Part shown: one piece after another, positions 38,198 to 44,804 of the stretch
Numbering within the stretch: the stretch's first letter is position 1
How the letters are laid out: the number at the start of each line of letters is the position of its first letter
Assembly (NCBI RefSeq): GCF_004366075.1
Contig: NZ_SODU01000003.1
Coordinates: forward strand, 1,116,001 to 1,180,000
DNA length: 64,000 nucleotides
Reading direction: 5' to 3'
Source: Kribbella pratensis
GTDB taxonomy: Bacteria > Actinomycetota > Actinomycetes > Propionibacteriales > Kribbellaceae
Made by a program: the position numbers and the translations under genes
Notes under the pieces: generated by a model
Database searches by the model: none
What the model was told of the DNA's origin: nothing
What the model saw: the letters and a program-made list of their open reading frames with translations, nothing else

Positions 38198-39232
38198 ATG
38201 ACGCAGCGGGATCTGCGGGTGCTGCCGAAAACACACCTGCATCTGCACTTCTCCGGGTCGATGCGGCACCTCACGCTGGTCGAGCTGGCGGACAAGCACG
38301 GCGTGCGGCTGCCGGACGCGCTGCGGACCGATTGGCCGCCGGAGCTGTCGGCGGCGGACGAGCGTGGCTGGTTCCGGTTCCAGCGGCTGTACGACATCGC
38401 CCGCTCGGTGCTGCGGACGGAGGACGACGTACGGCGTCTGGTCCGTGAGGCGGCCGAGGACGACCGGGCGGACGGCTCGCGCTGGCTGGAGATCCAGGTG
38501 GACCCGTCCGGGTACGCGAGCCGCTTCCACGGCATCACCGAGTTCACCGACCTGGTGCTGGACGCAGCCCGCGACGCGTCGGCGTCGACGGGGATCGCCG
38601 TCCAGGTCATCATCGCGGCCAACCGGACCCGGCATCCGCTCGACGCCCGCACGCTGGCACGGCTGGCCTCGCAGTACGTCGGACGTGGCGTGGTCGGGTT
38701 CGGCCTGTCGAACGACGAACGACGCGGTACGACGTCCGAGTTCGAACCGGCCTTCCGGATCGCCCGCCACGCCGGGCTGCTCGCGGCGCCGCACGGTGGC
38801 GAGCTGTGTGGTCCGGCGACTGTTCGGACCTGTCTGGACGAGCTGGGCGCGGGCCGCATCGGCCACGGTGTCCGCTCCGTCGAGGACCCTGACCTCCTGA
38901 AGCGCGTCGTCGACGCGCAGATCGCGTTGGAGGTCTGCCCCGCGTCCAACGTCTCGCTCGGCGTCTACCGGCGTGCTGAGGACGTCCCGCTCCGCAAGCT
39001 CTACGAGGCAGGTGCCCGGATCGCGCTCGGCGCGGACGATCCGCTGCTCTTCGGCTCCCGCCTGGCCGAACAGTACGAAACCGCCCGCATCGTCCACGGC
39101 TTCACCGACCCCGAACTGGCCGACCTCGCCCGCAGCTCGGTCGTCGCCTCCACCGCCCCACCCGAGGTCCAGAAAACCCTCCTCACCGAAATCGACGAAT
39201 GGCTGGGAACCCCCGCCACAGTCCCGGCCTGA
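38198..39232 (+). CDS. Adenosine deaminase family protein
   Basis: 344-aa metal-dependent TIM-barrel deaminase. Zinc ligands His15/His17 in KTHLHLHFSG, later APHGGELCG (His and catalytic Glu), RIGHGVRS, and ALGADDPLLFGS with the metal Asp pair. The usual Asp of the HLDG motif is Ser here (HFSG), so specificity for adenosine is not assured; adenine, aminodeoxyfutalosine or another purine are options. Adenosine deaminase genes lie near secE in several actinobacteria. The gene overlaps the next one by 34 nt. Confidence 0.88.
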   Translation: MTQRDLRVLPKTHLHLHFSGSMRHLTLVELADKHGVRLPDALRTDWPPELSAADERGWFRFQRLYDIARSVLRTEDDVRRLVREAAEDDRADGSRWLEIQVDPSGYASRFHGITEFTDLVLDAARDASASTGIAVQVIIAANRTRHPLDARTLARLASQYVGRGVVGFGLSNDERRGTTSEFEPAFRIARHAGLLAAPHGGELCGPATVRTCLDELGAGRIGHGVRSVEDPDLLKRVVDAQIALEVCPASNVSLGVYRRAEDVPLRKLYEAGARIALGADDPLLFGSRLAEQYETARIVHGFTDPELADLARSSVVASTAPPEVQKTLLTEIDEWLGTPATVPA

Positions 39233-39798
39233 CCTACCTGGCCCGCCACGGCCAAACCGAGTGGAACGTCGCCGGCCGCCGGCAAGGGCGTCTCGACTCG
39301 CCACTCACTCCGCTCGGCCTCGAACAGGCCCACCGGAACGCCCAGTTGCTGGCCGGCGAAGGTATCGACGCGATCTTCGCCAGCCCCCTCGATCGAGCAC
39401 GGCGTACGGCCTCGATCATCGCTTCTGAGCTCGGTCTGACCGTCGAAGTTGTCGACGACCTGGCCGAGATCGACCACGGGTTGTGGTCGGGTCTGGAGTC
39501 GGGACAGATCGACGCGCGGTGGCCGGGGCAGCGGGATGCGCGGGAGCGGGAGAAGTACACCTATCGGTTTCCGGAGGGTGAGAGCTACGCGGACGGCGAG
39601 GTGCGCGCCGGACGGGTGCTGGAGGAGGTCGGACGGAGCGGCGTACGGCGGCCTTTGTTGGTGTCGCACGAGATGATCGGGCGGATGCTGCTGCGACGGC
39701 TCGGCGTACCGGATGCGCTCGGTACACGGCAGCCGTCCGATGTCGTCTACCGTGTGCGCGCCGGTGGGGTGCTGGAGGGGTTGTCGAGTTCCGGATAA
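39199..39798 (+). CDS. Histidine phosphatase (phosphoglycerate-mutase-like) family protein
   Basis: 199 aa. The catalytic RHGQTEWN (residues ~16-23), substrate Arg in SPLDRARRTA, Glu in LAEIDHGLWSG and the second catalytic His in LLVSHEMIGRM define the superfamily. The only usable start codon is ATG 39199, inside the adenosine-deaminase-like gene, giving a 34-nt overlap and probable coupling. A small-molecule phosphatase is more likely than a mutase. Confidence 0.88.
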   Translation: MAGNPRHSPGLTYLARHGQTEWNVAGRRQGRLDSPLTPLGLEQAHRNAQLLAGEGIDAIFASPLDRARRTASIIASELGLTVEVVDDLAEIDHGLWSGLESGQIDARWPGQRDAREREKYTYRFPEGESYADGEVRAGRVLEEVGRSGVRRPLLVSHEMIGRMLLRRLGVPDALGTRQPSDVVYRVRAGGVLEGLSSSG

Positions 39799-39848
39799 CT
39801 GCTGGTTGCGTTCCGGTTCAGGTCATTGTCCGGGGGGCGGCTCGGGCC

Positions 39849-39854
39849 TAACTT
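39849..39854 (+). promoter_or_regulatory. -10 box of a leaderless promoter (TrpB2)
   Basis: TAACTT lies 7 nt before ATG 39862; there is no Shine-Dalgarno sequence. Confidence 0.5.
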
Positions 39855-39861
39855 TGCGTGC

Positions 39862-41232
39862 ATGACGCCGACGAAGATCCTGCTGCCAGAGGAAGAGCTG
39901 CCGACCCGTTGGTACAACGTGCTGCACGACCTGCCGACGCCTCCGCCGCCGGTGCTGCATCCGGGTACAGGGCAACCGATCGGGCCGGACGATCTCACGC
40001 CACTGTTCCCGATGGACCTGATCCTGCAGGAGGTCTCACAGGAGCAGTACGTCGACATTCCGGGTGAGGTGCTCGATGTCTACCGGCTGTGGCGGCCCAG
40101 TCCGTTGTATCGCGCGCACCGGCTGGAGAAGGCGCTCGATACGCCGGCCCGGATCTATTACAAGTACGAAGGCGTCTCGCCGGCGGGATCACACAAGCCG
40201 AACACGGCGGTCCCCCAGGCGTACTACAACGCGAAGTCCGGCGTCCGGAAGCTCACGACCGAGACTGGGGCCGGCCAGTGGGGTACGGCGCTCGCGTTCG
40301 CCTGCGCGCAGTACGGCTTGGAGTGCGAGGTCTGGCAGGTGCGGGCGTCGTACGACCAGAAGCCGTACCGGCGGACGATGATGCAGGTGTTCGGGGCGAC
40401 CGTGCACCCGAGTCCGTCCGACCTGACCGAGGCCGGGCGGAAGATCCTCGCCGGTGACCCCGACTCCACCGGCTCGCTCGGGATCGCGATCAGCGAGGCG
40501 GTCGAGGCCGCCGTGCAGGATCCCGAGGTGCACTACGCGCTCGGCTCGGTGCTCAACCACGTGCTGATGCACCAGACCATCATCGGCGAAGAGGCGCTGA
40601 TGCAGCTCGCGATGGTGGGCGAGACCCCCGACCTGATCGTCGGCTGCACCGGCGGCGGATCGAACTTCGGCGGCCTGGCGTTCCCGTTCCTGCGGGAGAA
40701 ATGGGCCGGCCGGATGTCCCCGATCGTGCGCGCGGTCGAGCCGGCCGCGTGCCCGTCACTCACCCAGGGCACGTATGCGTACGACTTCGGCGACACCATC
40801 GGGATGACGCCATTGATGAAGATGCACACGCTGGGCCACGACTTCATCCCCGATCCGATCCACGCGGGCGGCCTGCGGTACCACGGCATGAGCCCGCTGA
40901 TCAGCCATCTCTACGAGACCGGCGAGATCGAGGCGGTCGCCAAACCACAGTCCGAGTGCTTCGCCGCCGGGGTGCAGTTCGCGCGGACCGAAGGCATCGT
41001 CCCCGCGCCCGAGCCCACCCATGCGCTCGCGGCCGCCGTCGAGGAAGCCCAACGCTGCAAGGAGTCCGGCGAGGAGAAGGTCATCCTCACCGCCCTCTGC
41101 GGCCACGGTCACCTCGACCTCGCCGCGTACGACGCCTACCTGTCCAACGCCATCATCGACCGCACCTGGGAGGACTCCGAGATCCAGTCAGCAGTCGCCG
41201 AAGCACTGACCCATCTGCCGGCGATGGGCTGA
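39862..41232 (+). CDS. TrpB2-type tryptophan synthase beta-like protein
   Basis: 456 aa, started at ATG 39862 (MTPTKILLPEEELPTRWYNV). TrpB2 proteins catalyse the beta-replacement of serine by indole without a TrpA partner. Diagnostic: long N-terminus with LPEEELPTRWYN, PLP Lys112 in PAGSHKPNTA, the PLP-phosphate loop GCTGGGSNFGG, and the C-terminal ALCGHGHLDL. The family size (420-460 aa) matches. Not clustered with other trp genes; indole salvage is the likely role. Confidence 0.93.
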   Translation: MTPTKILLPEEELPTRWYNVLHDLPTPPPPVLHPGTGQPIGPDDLTPLFPMDLILQEVSQEQYVDIPGEVLDVYRLWRPSPLYRAHRLEKALDTPARIYYKYEGVSPAGSHKPNTAVPQAYYNAKSGVRKLTTETGAGQWGTALAFACAQYGLECEVWQVRASYDQKPYRRTMMQVFGATVHPSPSDLTEAGRKILAGDPDSTGSLGIAISEAVEAAVQDPEVHYALGSVLNHVLMHQTIIGEEALMQLAMVGETPDLIVGCTGGGSNFGGLAFPFLREKWAGRMSPIVRAVEPAACPSLTQGTYAYDFGDTIGMTPLMKMHTLGHDFIPDPIHAGGLRYHGMSPLISHLYETGEIEAVAKPQSECFAAGVQFARTEGIVPAPEPTHALAAAVEEAQRCKESGEEKVILTALCGHGHLDLAAYDAYLSNAIIDRTWEDSEIQSAVAEALTHLPAMG

Positions 41233-41235
41233 CCC

Positions 41236-41739
41236 TCAGCGGCCGCCGCGCTTCCACCACGGCTTGGGCCGCTTCGCCACCGCGGTGAGCCATTCCTCCG
41301 GGATGGCCCACCCGCGGGAGGTCAGCGCGTCGAAGTACTGCACCTTCAGGCTGTCCGGCAGCCAGTACGTCGCCTTGTGGCGGCCGGACGCCTCGAAGTA
41401 CGTCGTACGTTGGCGACGGCTCCACACTGTCGCCTGACTCGAACTGTAGGCGAGGCGTACGTAATCCCAGCGCGCCTGTTCGTCGTCCATGTCGAAGGCG
41501 CGCTCGACGGCGCGCGCCTTGCCCTGTGGCTCCTGCTCGATCTCGTCGATCAGCTTCTGCACGACAAGGCGATCGTCGGTGAGCTCCGTCGGTAGCTGTA
41601 GTCCCACCGGATCCAGCACCACCGCACCCAACCGCGGCCGCGCCACCTCCAGGAACACCTCGAGCAGCGCGAGCCCTTCCTCCGCCCGCCCGAACCGCTC
41701 CAGCTCGGCATGCAACGTCGTCACGGCTTCCTCGGGCAT
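41236..41739 (-). CDS. Hypothetical protein
   Basis: 167 aa, soluble, charged; contains LDPVGLQLPTELTDDRLVVQ and a C-terminal part rich in aromatic and basic residues (ATVWSRRQRTTYFEASGRHK, WAIPEEWLTAVAKRPKPWWK). No family recognised. It is convergent with TrpB2 (3-nt gap) and its start sits beside a -10-like TAAAGT, which itself abuts the large inverted-repeat element upstream. Confidence 0.7.
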   Translation of the reverse strand: MPEEAVTTLHAELERFGRAEEGLALLEVFLEVARPRLGAVVLDPVGLQLPTELTDDRLVVQKLIDEIEQEPQGKARAVERAFDMDDEQARWDYVRLAYSSSQATVWSRRQRTTYFEASGRHKATYWLPDSLKVQYFDALTSRGWAIPEEWLTAVAKRPKPWWKRGGR

Positions 41740-41745
41740 CCCACA

Positions 41746-41751
41746 ACTTTA
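41746..41751 (-). promoter_or_regulatory. -10 box of a leaderless promoter
   Basis: TAAAGT ends 6 nt before the start codon of the 167-aa gene. Its upstream neighbour is the first arm of the 25-bp inverted repeat, so the element replaces any -35 region. Confidence 0.45.
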
Positions 41752-41938
41752 GAGGTCTCGCGAGTAGGTGGCGCCGTCGCGAGCGTCGTCCAGCGGAGTG
41801 CTGGGCAAGGCGGAGGAGGGAGGCAGGACGGAGTCCTGTCGACCGACGACAACGCCGCCCAGTGCCCGCGGGGCGGCGCGTAGCAGGCGCCACCTACTCG
41901 CGAGACCTCTTAGAGGGCCACCTACTCGCGGGACCTCT
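41751..41938. repeat. Element with 25-bp perfect inverted repeats and a third copy
   Basis: Arm 41751-41775 and arm 41886-41910 are perfect 25-bp inverted copies (core CTCGCGAGTAGGTGG) bounding a 160-bp GC-rich, self-complementary element; a third, near-identical copy of the right arm (41917-41938, one substitution in the core) follows after 6 nt, with TTAGAGG around each. No coding capacity. Could be a MITE-like element or an extended cruciform; the tripled arm points to duplication. Confidence 0.8.
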
Positions 41939-41960
41939 TAGAGGTCCATCGTCGAGGGGC

Positions 41961-42116
41961 TGCCCCTATCTGCCCCGGGATGCCCCACCTTCCTCACGCT
42001 CAGCAACCGTCAACGCGCGCCGAAATCACCGTCGATTCGTCGCCGCGGACCATCCACGGCGGTCGAGAACCCCTTTTTCCACAGGGATTCGGGGCAGATC
42101 GGGGCAGCCTGGGGCA
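41961..42116. promoter_or_regulatory. Two mirrored triplets of 10-bp-phased TGCCCC repeats
   Basis: TGCCCC occurs at 41961, 41971 and 41981; its complement GGGGCA occurs at 42091, 42101 and 42111. Within each triplet the spacing is exactly 10 bp, so all copies in a triplet face the same side of the helix, and the two triplets are inverted relative to each other 130 bp apart. This precedes the TPR-regulator gene and looks like a cooperative operator able to form a loop. Confidence 0.7.
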
Positions 42117-42165
42117 GATCGTCCACAGGACCCGATTTCGCCGTCGCAGAGGGTGTTCGGCGTCT

Positions 42166-42171
42166 TACAGT
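42166..42171 (+). promoter_or_regulatory. -10 box of a leaderless promoter (TPR regulator)
   Basis: TACAGT lies 7 nt before ATG 42179 with no Shine-Dalgarno sequence; the phased GGGGCA repeats end 50 nt upstream. Confidence 0.5.
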
Positions 42172-42178
42172 TACCGCC

Positions 42179-43525
42179 ATGTCAGGGCCGAACGAGTTTC
42201 TCCGCGAGGCGCGGGAACGCACCCCCTCACGGCGCGCGCCGGGTGAACACATGTCCCGGAGCGAGCTGGCCGACACCATCTGCGCGTGGCTCTGGGACAC
42301 GACCGAGATCAAGTACGAGCTCGACGGCCACTACATCGCCAAGCTGGAACGCGGCGCGGTCCGCTGGCCCGGCGCGGCGTACCGCTCCGGCCTGCGCCAC
42401 GTGCTCGGCGTTGCCTCCGACAACGACCTCGGCTTCTTCCCGCCCTCCGGCGTCTCCCTGACCGAGCCGGAGCTGGCACCGCCGGCGTCGATGGCCGGCC
42501 ACGACGACGACCTGGTCAACGCGGGCGATGAGTCGATCGCATTGCTGTCGTTCGCCGAGGAGTCGAACGTCGGCGAGCTCACCGTCGAACAGTTGCAGGC
42601 CGACATCGAGCGGATCGCGCAGTCCTACCTGCGGACGCCGATCCGGCCGCTGTTCGCGAAGAACCGCGCGATCCGCGACCGCGCCTTCGGGCTGCTGGCC
42701 GGCAACCAGTCGCCGCGCCAGTCCCGTGACCTGTACGCGGCCGCCGGCTGGGCGATCACGCTGCTCGCCTGGATGTCGGTCGATCTCGGCCGGCCGGATA
42801 TCGCCGAGGGTCATACCCGGACGGCGTGGGCCTGCGCCGAGGCCGCGGATCACGACGTACTGCGGGGCTGGATCCGCGCCACCCAGCACACCGCCGCGTT
42901 CTGGCAGGAGGACTTCGCCCGCGCGGCGGCGTACGCCGAGGACGGCCTGCGGTACAACGCCGGCACGGCCAGACTCTTCCTCGCCAGCGCCGCCTCCGTC
43001 GACCACGCCCGCGCCGGACGCACGGACAAGGCCCGTGACCTCCTCGACGTCGCCCGAACCCTCGCCGTCCGCCCCGCCGATTCGGAACCAGGCGGCGTCC
43101 TGCTCTGTACGCCGGAACGCGCCGAAGGACTGTGGGCGGACACGCACCTGGCGTTCGGCGACGCCCAGCGCACCGCGGATCACGCCGACCACAGCATCGC
43201 CCTGTTCGAGGCCGTCCCGTACGCACTCCGGAACGCCGGCTCCGAACGGATGGCCCGCCTCCAGCAGGCCAAGGCGCGGCTGCTCCTCGGACACCTCGAC
43301 GGTGCGATCGAGGCGGTGGACCCGGTGCTGGAGCTCCAGCCGGAGTACCGCGTGCGCCCGCTGATCCAGCGCGTCGCGGAGGTCGCCGCCCTGACAGCGC
43401 CGTACGCGCGCAGCCCGAAGGGCCGGATGCTGCGGGACCGGATCGCCGAGTTCACCCAGCAGCCAGGACTGCCGACGCGCCTGACCACCCCGAACCGACG
43501 ACGCGTGATCGAGGAGCACACATGA
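42179..43525 (+). CDS. HTH/TPR-type transcriptional regulator
   Basis: 448 aa. An N-terminal cryptic helix-turn-helix (MSRSELADTICAWLWDTTEI, then YIAKLERGAVRWPG, about residues 25-65) resembles the XRE-like domains of actinobacterial regulators that couple HTH to TPR repeats. Residues ~150-420 are alpha-helical TPR-like repeats (SRDLYAAAGWAITLLAWMSV, GHTRTAWACAEAADHD, AAAYAEDGLRYNAGTARLFL). Similar proteins act as developmental or antibiotic regulators in Streptomyces and some sense peptides. First gene of a coupled three-gene cassette; probably binds the phased repeats upstream (inference). Confidence 0.8.
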   Translation: MSGPNEFLREARERTPSRRAPGEHMSRSELADTICAWLWDTTEIKYELDGHYIAKLERGAVRWPGAAYRSGLRHVLGVASDNDLGFFPPSGVSLTEPELAPPASMAGHDDDLVNAGDESIALLSFAEESNVGELTVEQLQADIERIAQSYLRTPIRPLFAKNRAIRDRAFGLLAGNQSPRQSRDLYAAAGWAITLLAWMSVDLGRPDIAEGHTRTAWACAEAADHDVLRGWIRATQHTAAFWQEDFARAAAYAEDGLRYNAGTARLFLASAASVDHARAGRTDKARDLLDVARTLAVRPADSEPGGVLLCTPERAEGLWADTHLAFGDAQRTADHADHSIALFEAVPYALRNAGSERMARLQQAKARLLLGHLDGAIEAVDPVLELQPEYRVRPLIQRVAEVAALTAPYARSPKGRMLRDRIAEFTQQPGLPTRLTTPNRRRVIEEHT

Positions 43526-44160
43526 TCAAGGAAGTCCGCGATCACTGGTACTGGCGCCCGAACTGGCGGCCCGGGCGATCGTTCTACACATGGCACGTCG
43601 TCTTCCCGAACGACGCCGTGCTGACCGACGTGCACGCGGCGTACCGGCGGCTGGTCGATTCGCTGCCCGGGATTACGCCGGTACCGGTCCAATGGCTGCA
43701 CCTCACGTTGCAGGGCATCGGGTTCGCCGACAAGGTTCCGCAGTCGGACCTCGACCCGATCATCGACGCGGCGCAGCGCCGACTCGAGTACTTCCGGCCG
43801 TTCGAGATCAAGCTCGGCCCCGCGGTCGTCGACGCCGAGAGCCTGCAGCTCCCGGTCTCCCCCGTCGACCGCCTGCGCCGTCTGCGGGCACAGCTCCGTG
43901 CCGCGATCACCGACGTCTGGGGCAGTGACTCCGTGCCCGCACTGCCCGAGCTCGACCCACACGTCTCACTCGGCTACTGGAACCAGCCTGCCCCTGCCGA
44001 GCCGCTCCGCCAACGCGTCAACGCTCTGGCCGGGGGCGTCGCCAGAACCGAGATCAGCCGCGTGAGCCTCATCAACCTCAACCGCGATCACCACCAGTAC
44101 GAGTGGACCACCTACGCAACCCTCCAGCTCGGAGCCCGGCCGAGCGGAGCGAACCCATGA
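43522..44160 (+). CDS. 2H phosphoesterase superfamily (2'-5' RNA ligase-like) protein
   Basis: 212 aa from ATG 43522, overlapping the TPR gene stop (ATGA). Two H-x-T/S motifs, His60-Leu-Thr62 (WLHLTLQG) and His147-Val-Ser149 (DPHVSLGY), define the 2H fold. Members hydrolyse or form 2'-5' or cyclic phosphodiester bonds in RNA ends or cyclic nucleotides; viral relatives cleave immune cyclic-nucleotide signals. Context with an HTH/TPR regulator and a winged-helix protein gives no specific substrate. The N-terminus is rich in Trp/Arg (YWRPNWRPGR). Confidence 0.8.
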   Translation: MIKEVRDHWYWRPNWRPGRSFYTWHVVFPNDAVLTDVHAAYRRLVDSLPGITPVPVQWLHLTLQGIGFADKVPQSDLDPIIDAAQRRLEYFRPFEIKLGPAVVDAESLQLPVSPVDRLRRLRAQLRAAITDVWGSDSVPALPELDPHVSLGYWNQPAPAEPLRQRVNALAGGVARTEISRVSLINLNRDHHQYEWTTYATLQLGARPSGANP

Positions 44161-44804
44161 GCGCAACCACAACCAGCCCATTGGCCGGTGACGCCGCCTC
44201 ACTGATCATCCGCGCGCTCCTGGACTTCCGCAGCCTCTGGACCACCCATGACCTCGTGACGACCACCGGCGTTCCCGCACAGACCATCCGGCGGGTGGTC
44301 AACCGGCTCGAGCGCGAAGAACTCGTAGAGCGTCAGGCGCCCGGAGTCATCGCCGTACCGAGCTGGCTCACTCTGCTCCGCCGCTGGAACGAGGAGGTCC
44401 GCTTCAGCCGCGACGTCCGTGTGACGTACTGGCGCAGCAAGCACGGCGCCCAGCCGCTCCTGGACCGCGTCGCAGCCACACCAGTTCGTCACGCGGTCAG
44501 CGGCGCGCATGCGGCACGGGTGTGGGTGCCAGAGACACCGGCCGGCCCGACCGTGATCTACACCCCCGATGCGCGAGCTGCGGCCACGGTGTGGGAGCTC
44601 GTGCCGGCCAGGGGCAGGGCCATCATCCTGGCCGAGCCTTCCGGGGATGTGGTGTACACCCGCTCCCGGAAGACCGACAGCGGCATCCGGCTCGCCGCAC
44701 CCGCACAAGTCCTCGCAGACCTACTGACGGGTGCAGCGTCGGCCGGTGCGGCTGAGCCTCTGACGCACTGGATGCTGGAGCACGAACTCGAGTGGCGTTA
44801 CTGA
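44157..44804 (+). CDS. Winged-helix DNA-binding protein with unknown C-terminal domain
   Basis: 215 aa from ATG 44157, overlapping the 2H gene stop (ATGA). The N-terminal half is a MarR/AbiEi-like winged helix (FRSLWTTHDLVTTTGVPAQT, IRRVVNRLEREELVERQAPG). The C-terminal half (RHAVSGAHAARVWVPETPAG, ATVWELVPARGRAIILAEPS, QVLADLLTGA) resembles the effector part of type IV antitoxin-like AbiEi proteins, without certainty. Third gene of the cassette; its 3' end overlaps the convergent FAD enzyme by 7 nt. Confidence 0.72.
   Translation: MSATTTSPLAGDAASLIIRALLDFRSLWTTHDLVTTTGVPAQTIRRVVNRLEREELVERQAPGVIAVPSWLTLLRRWNEEVRFSRDVRVTYWRSKHGAQPLLDRVAATPVRHAVSGAHAARVWVPETPAGPTVIYTPDARAAATVWELVPARGRAIILAEPSGDVVYTRSRKTDSGIRLAAPAQVLADLLTGAASAGAAEPLTHWMLEHELEWRY

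Noticed and set aside
42074..42128. TCCACA boxes as DnaA sites or an origin
   Set aside because: Two TCCACA-containing stretches differ from the actinobacterial TTGTCCACA consensus and lack clustering; the single good match at 53420-53430 is isolated. No dnaA gene or AT-rich unwinding region.
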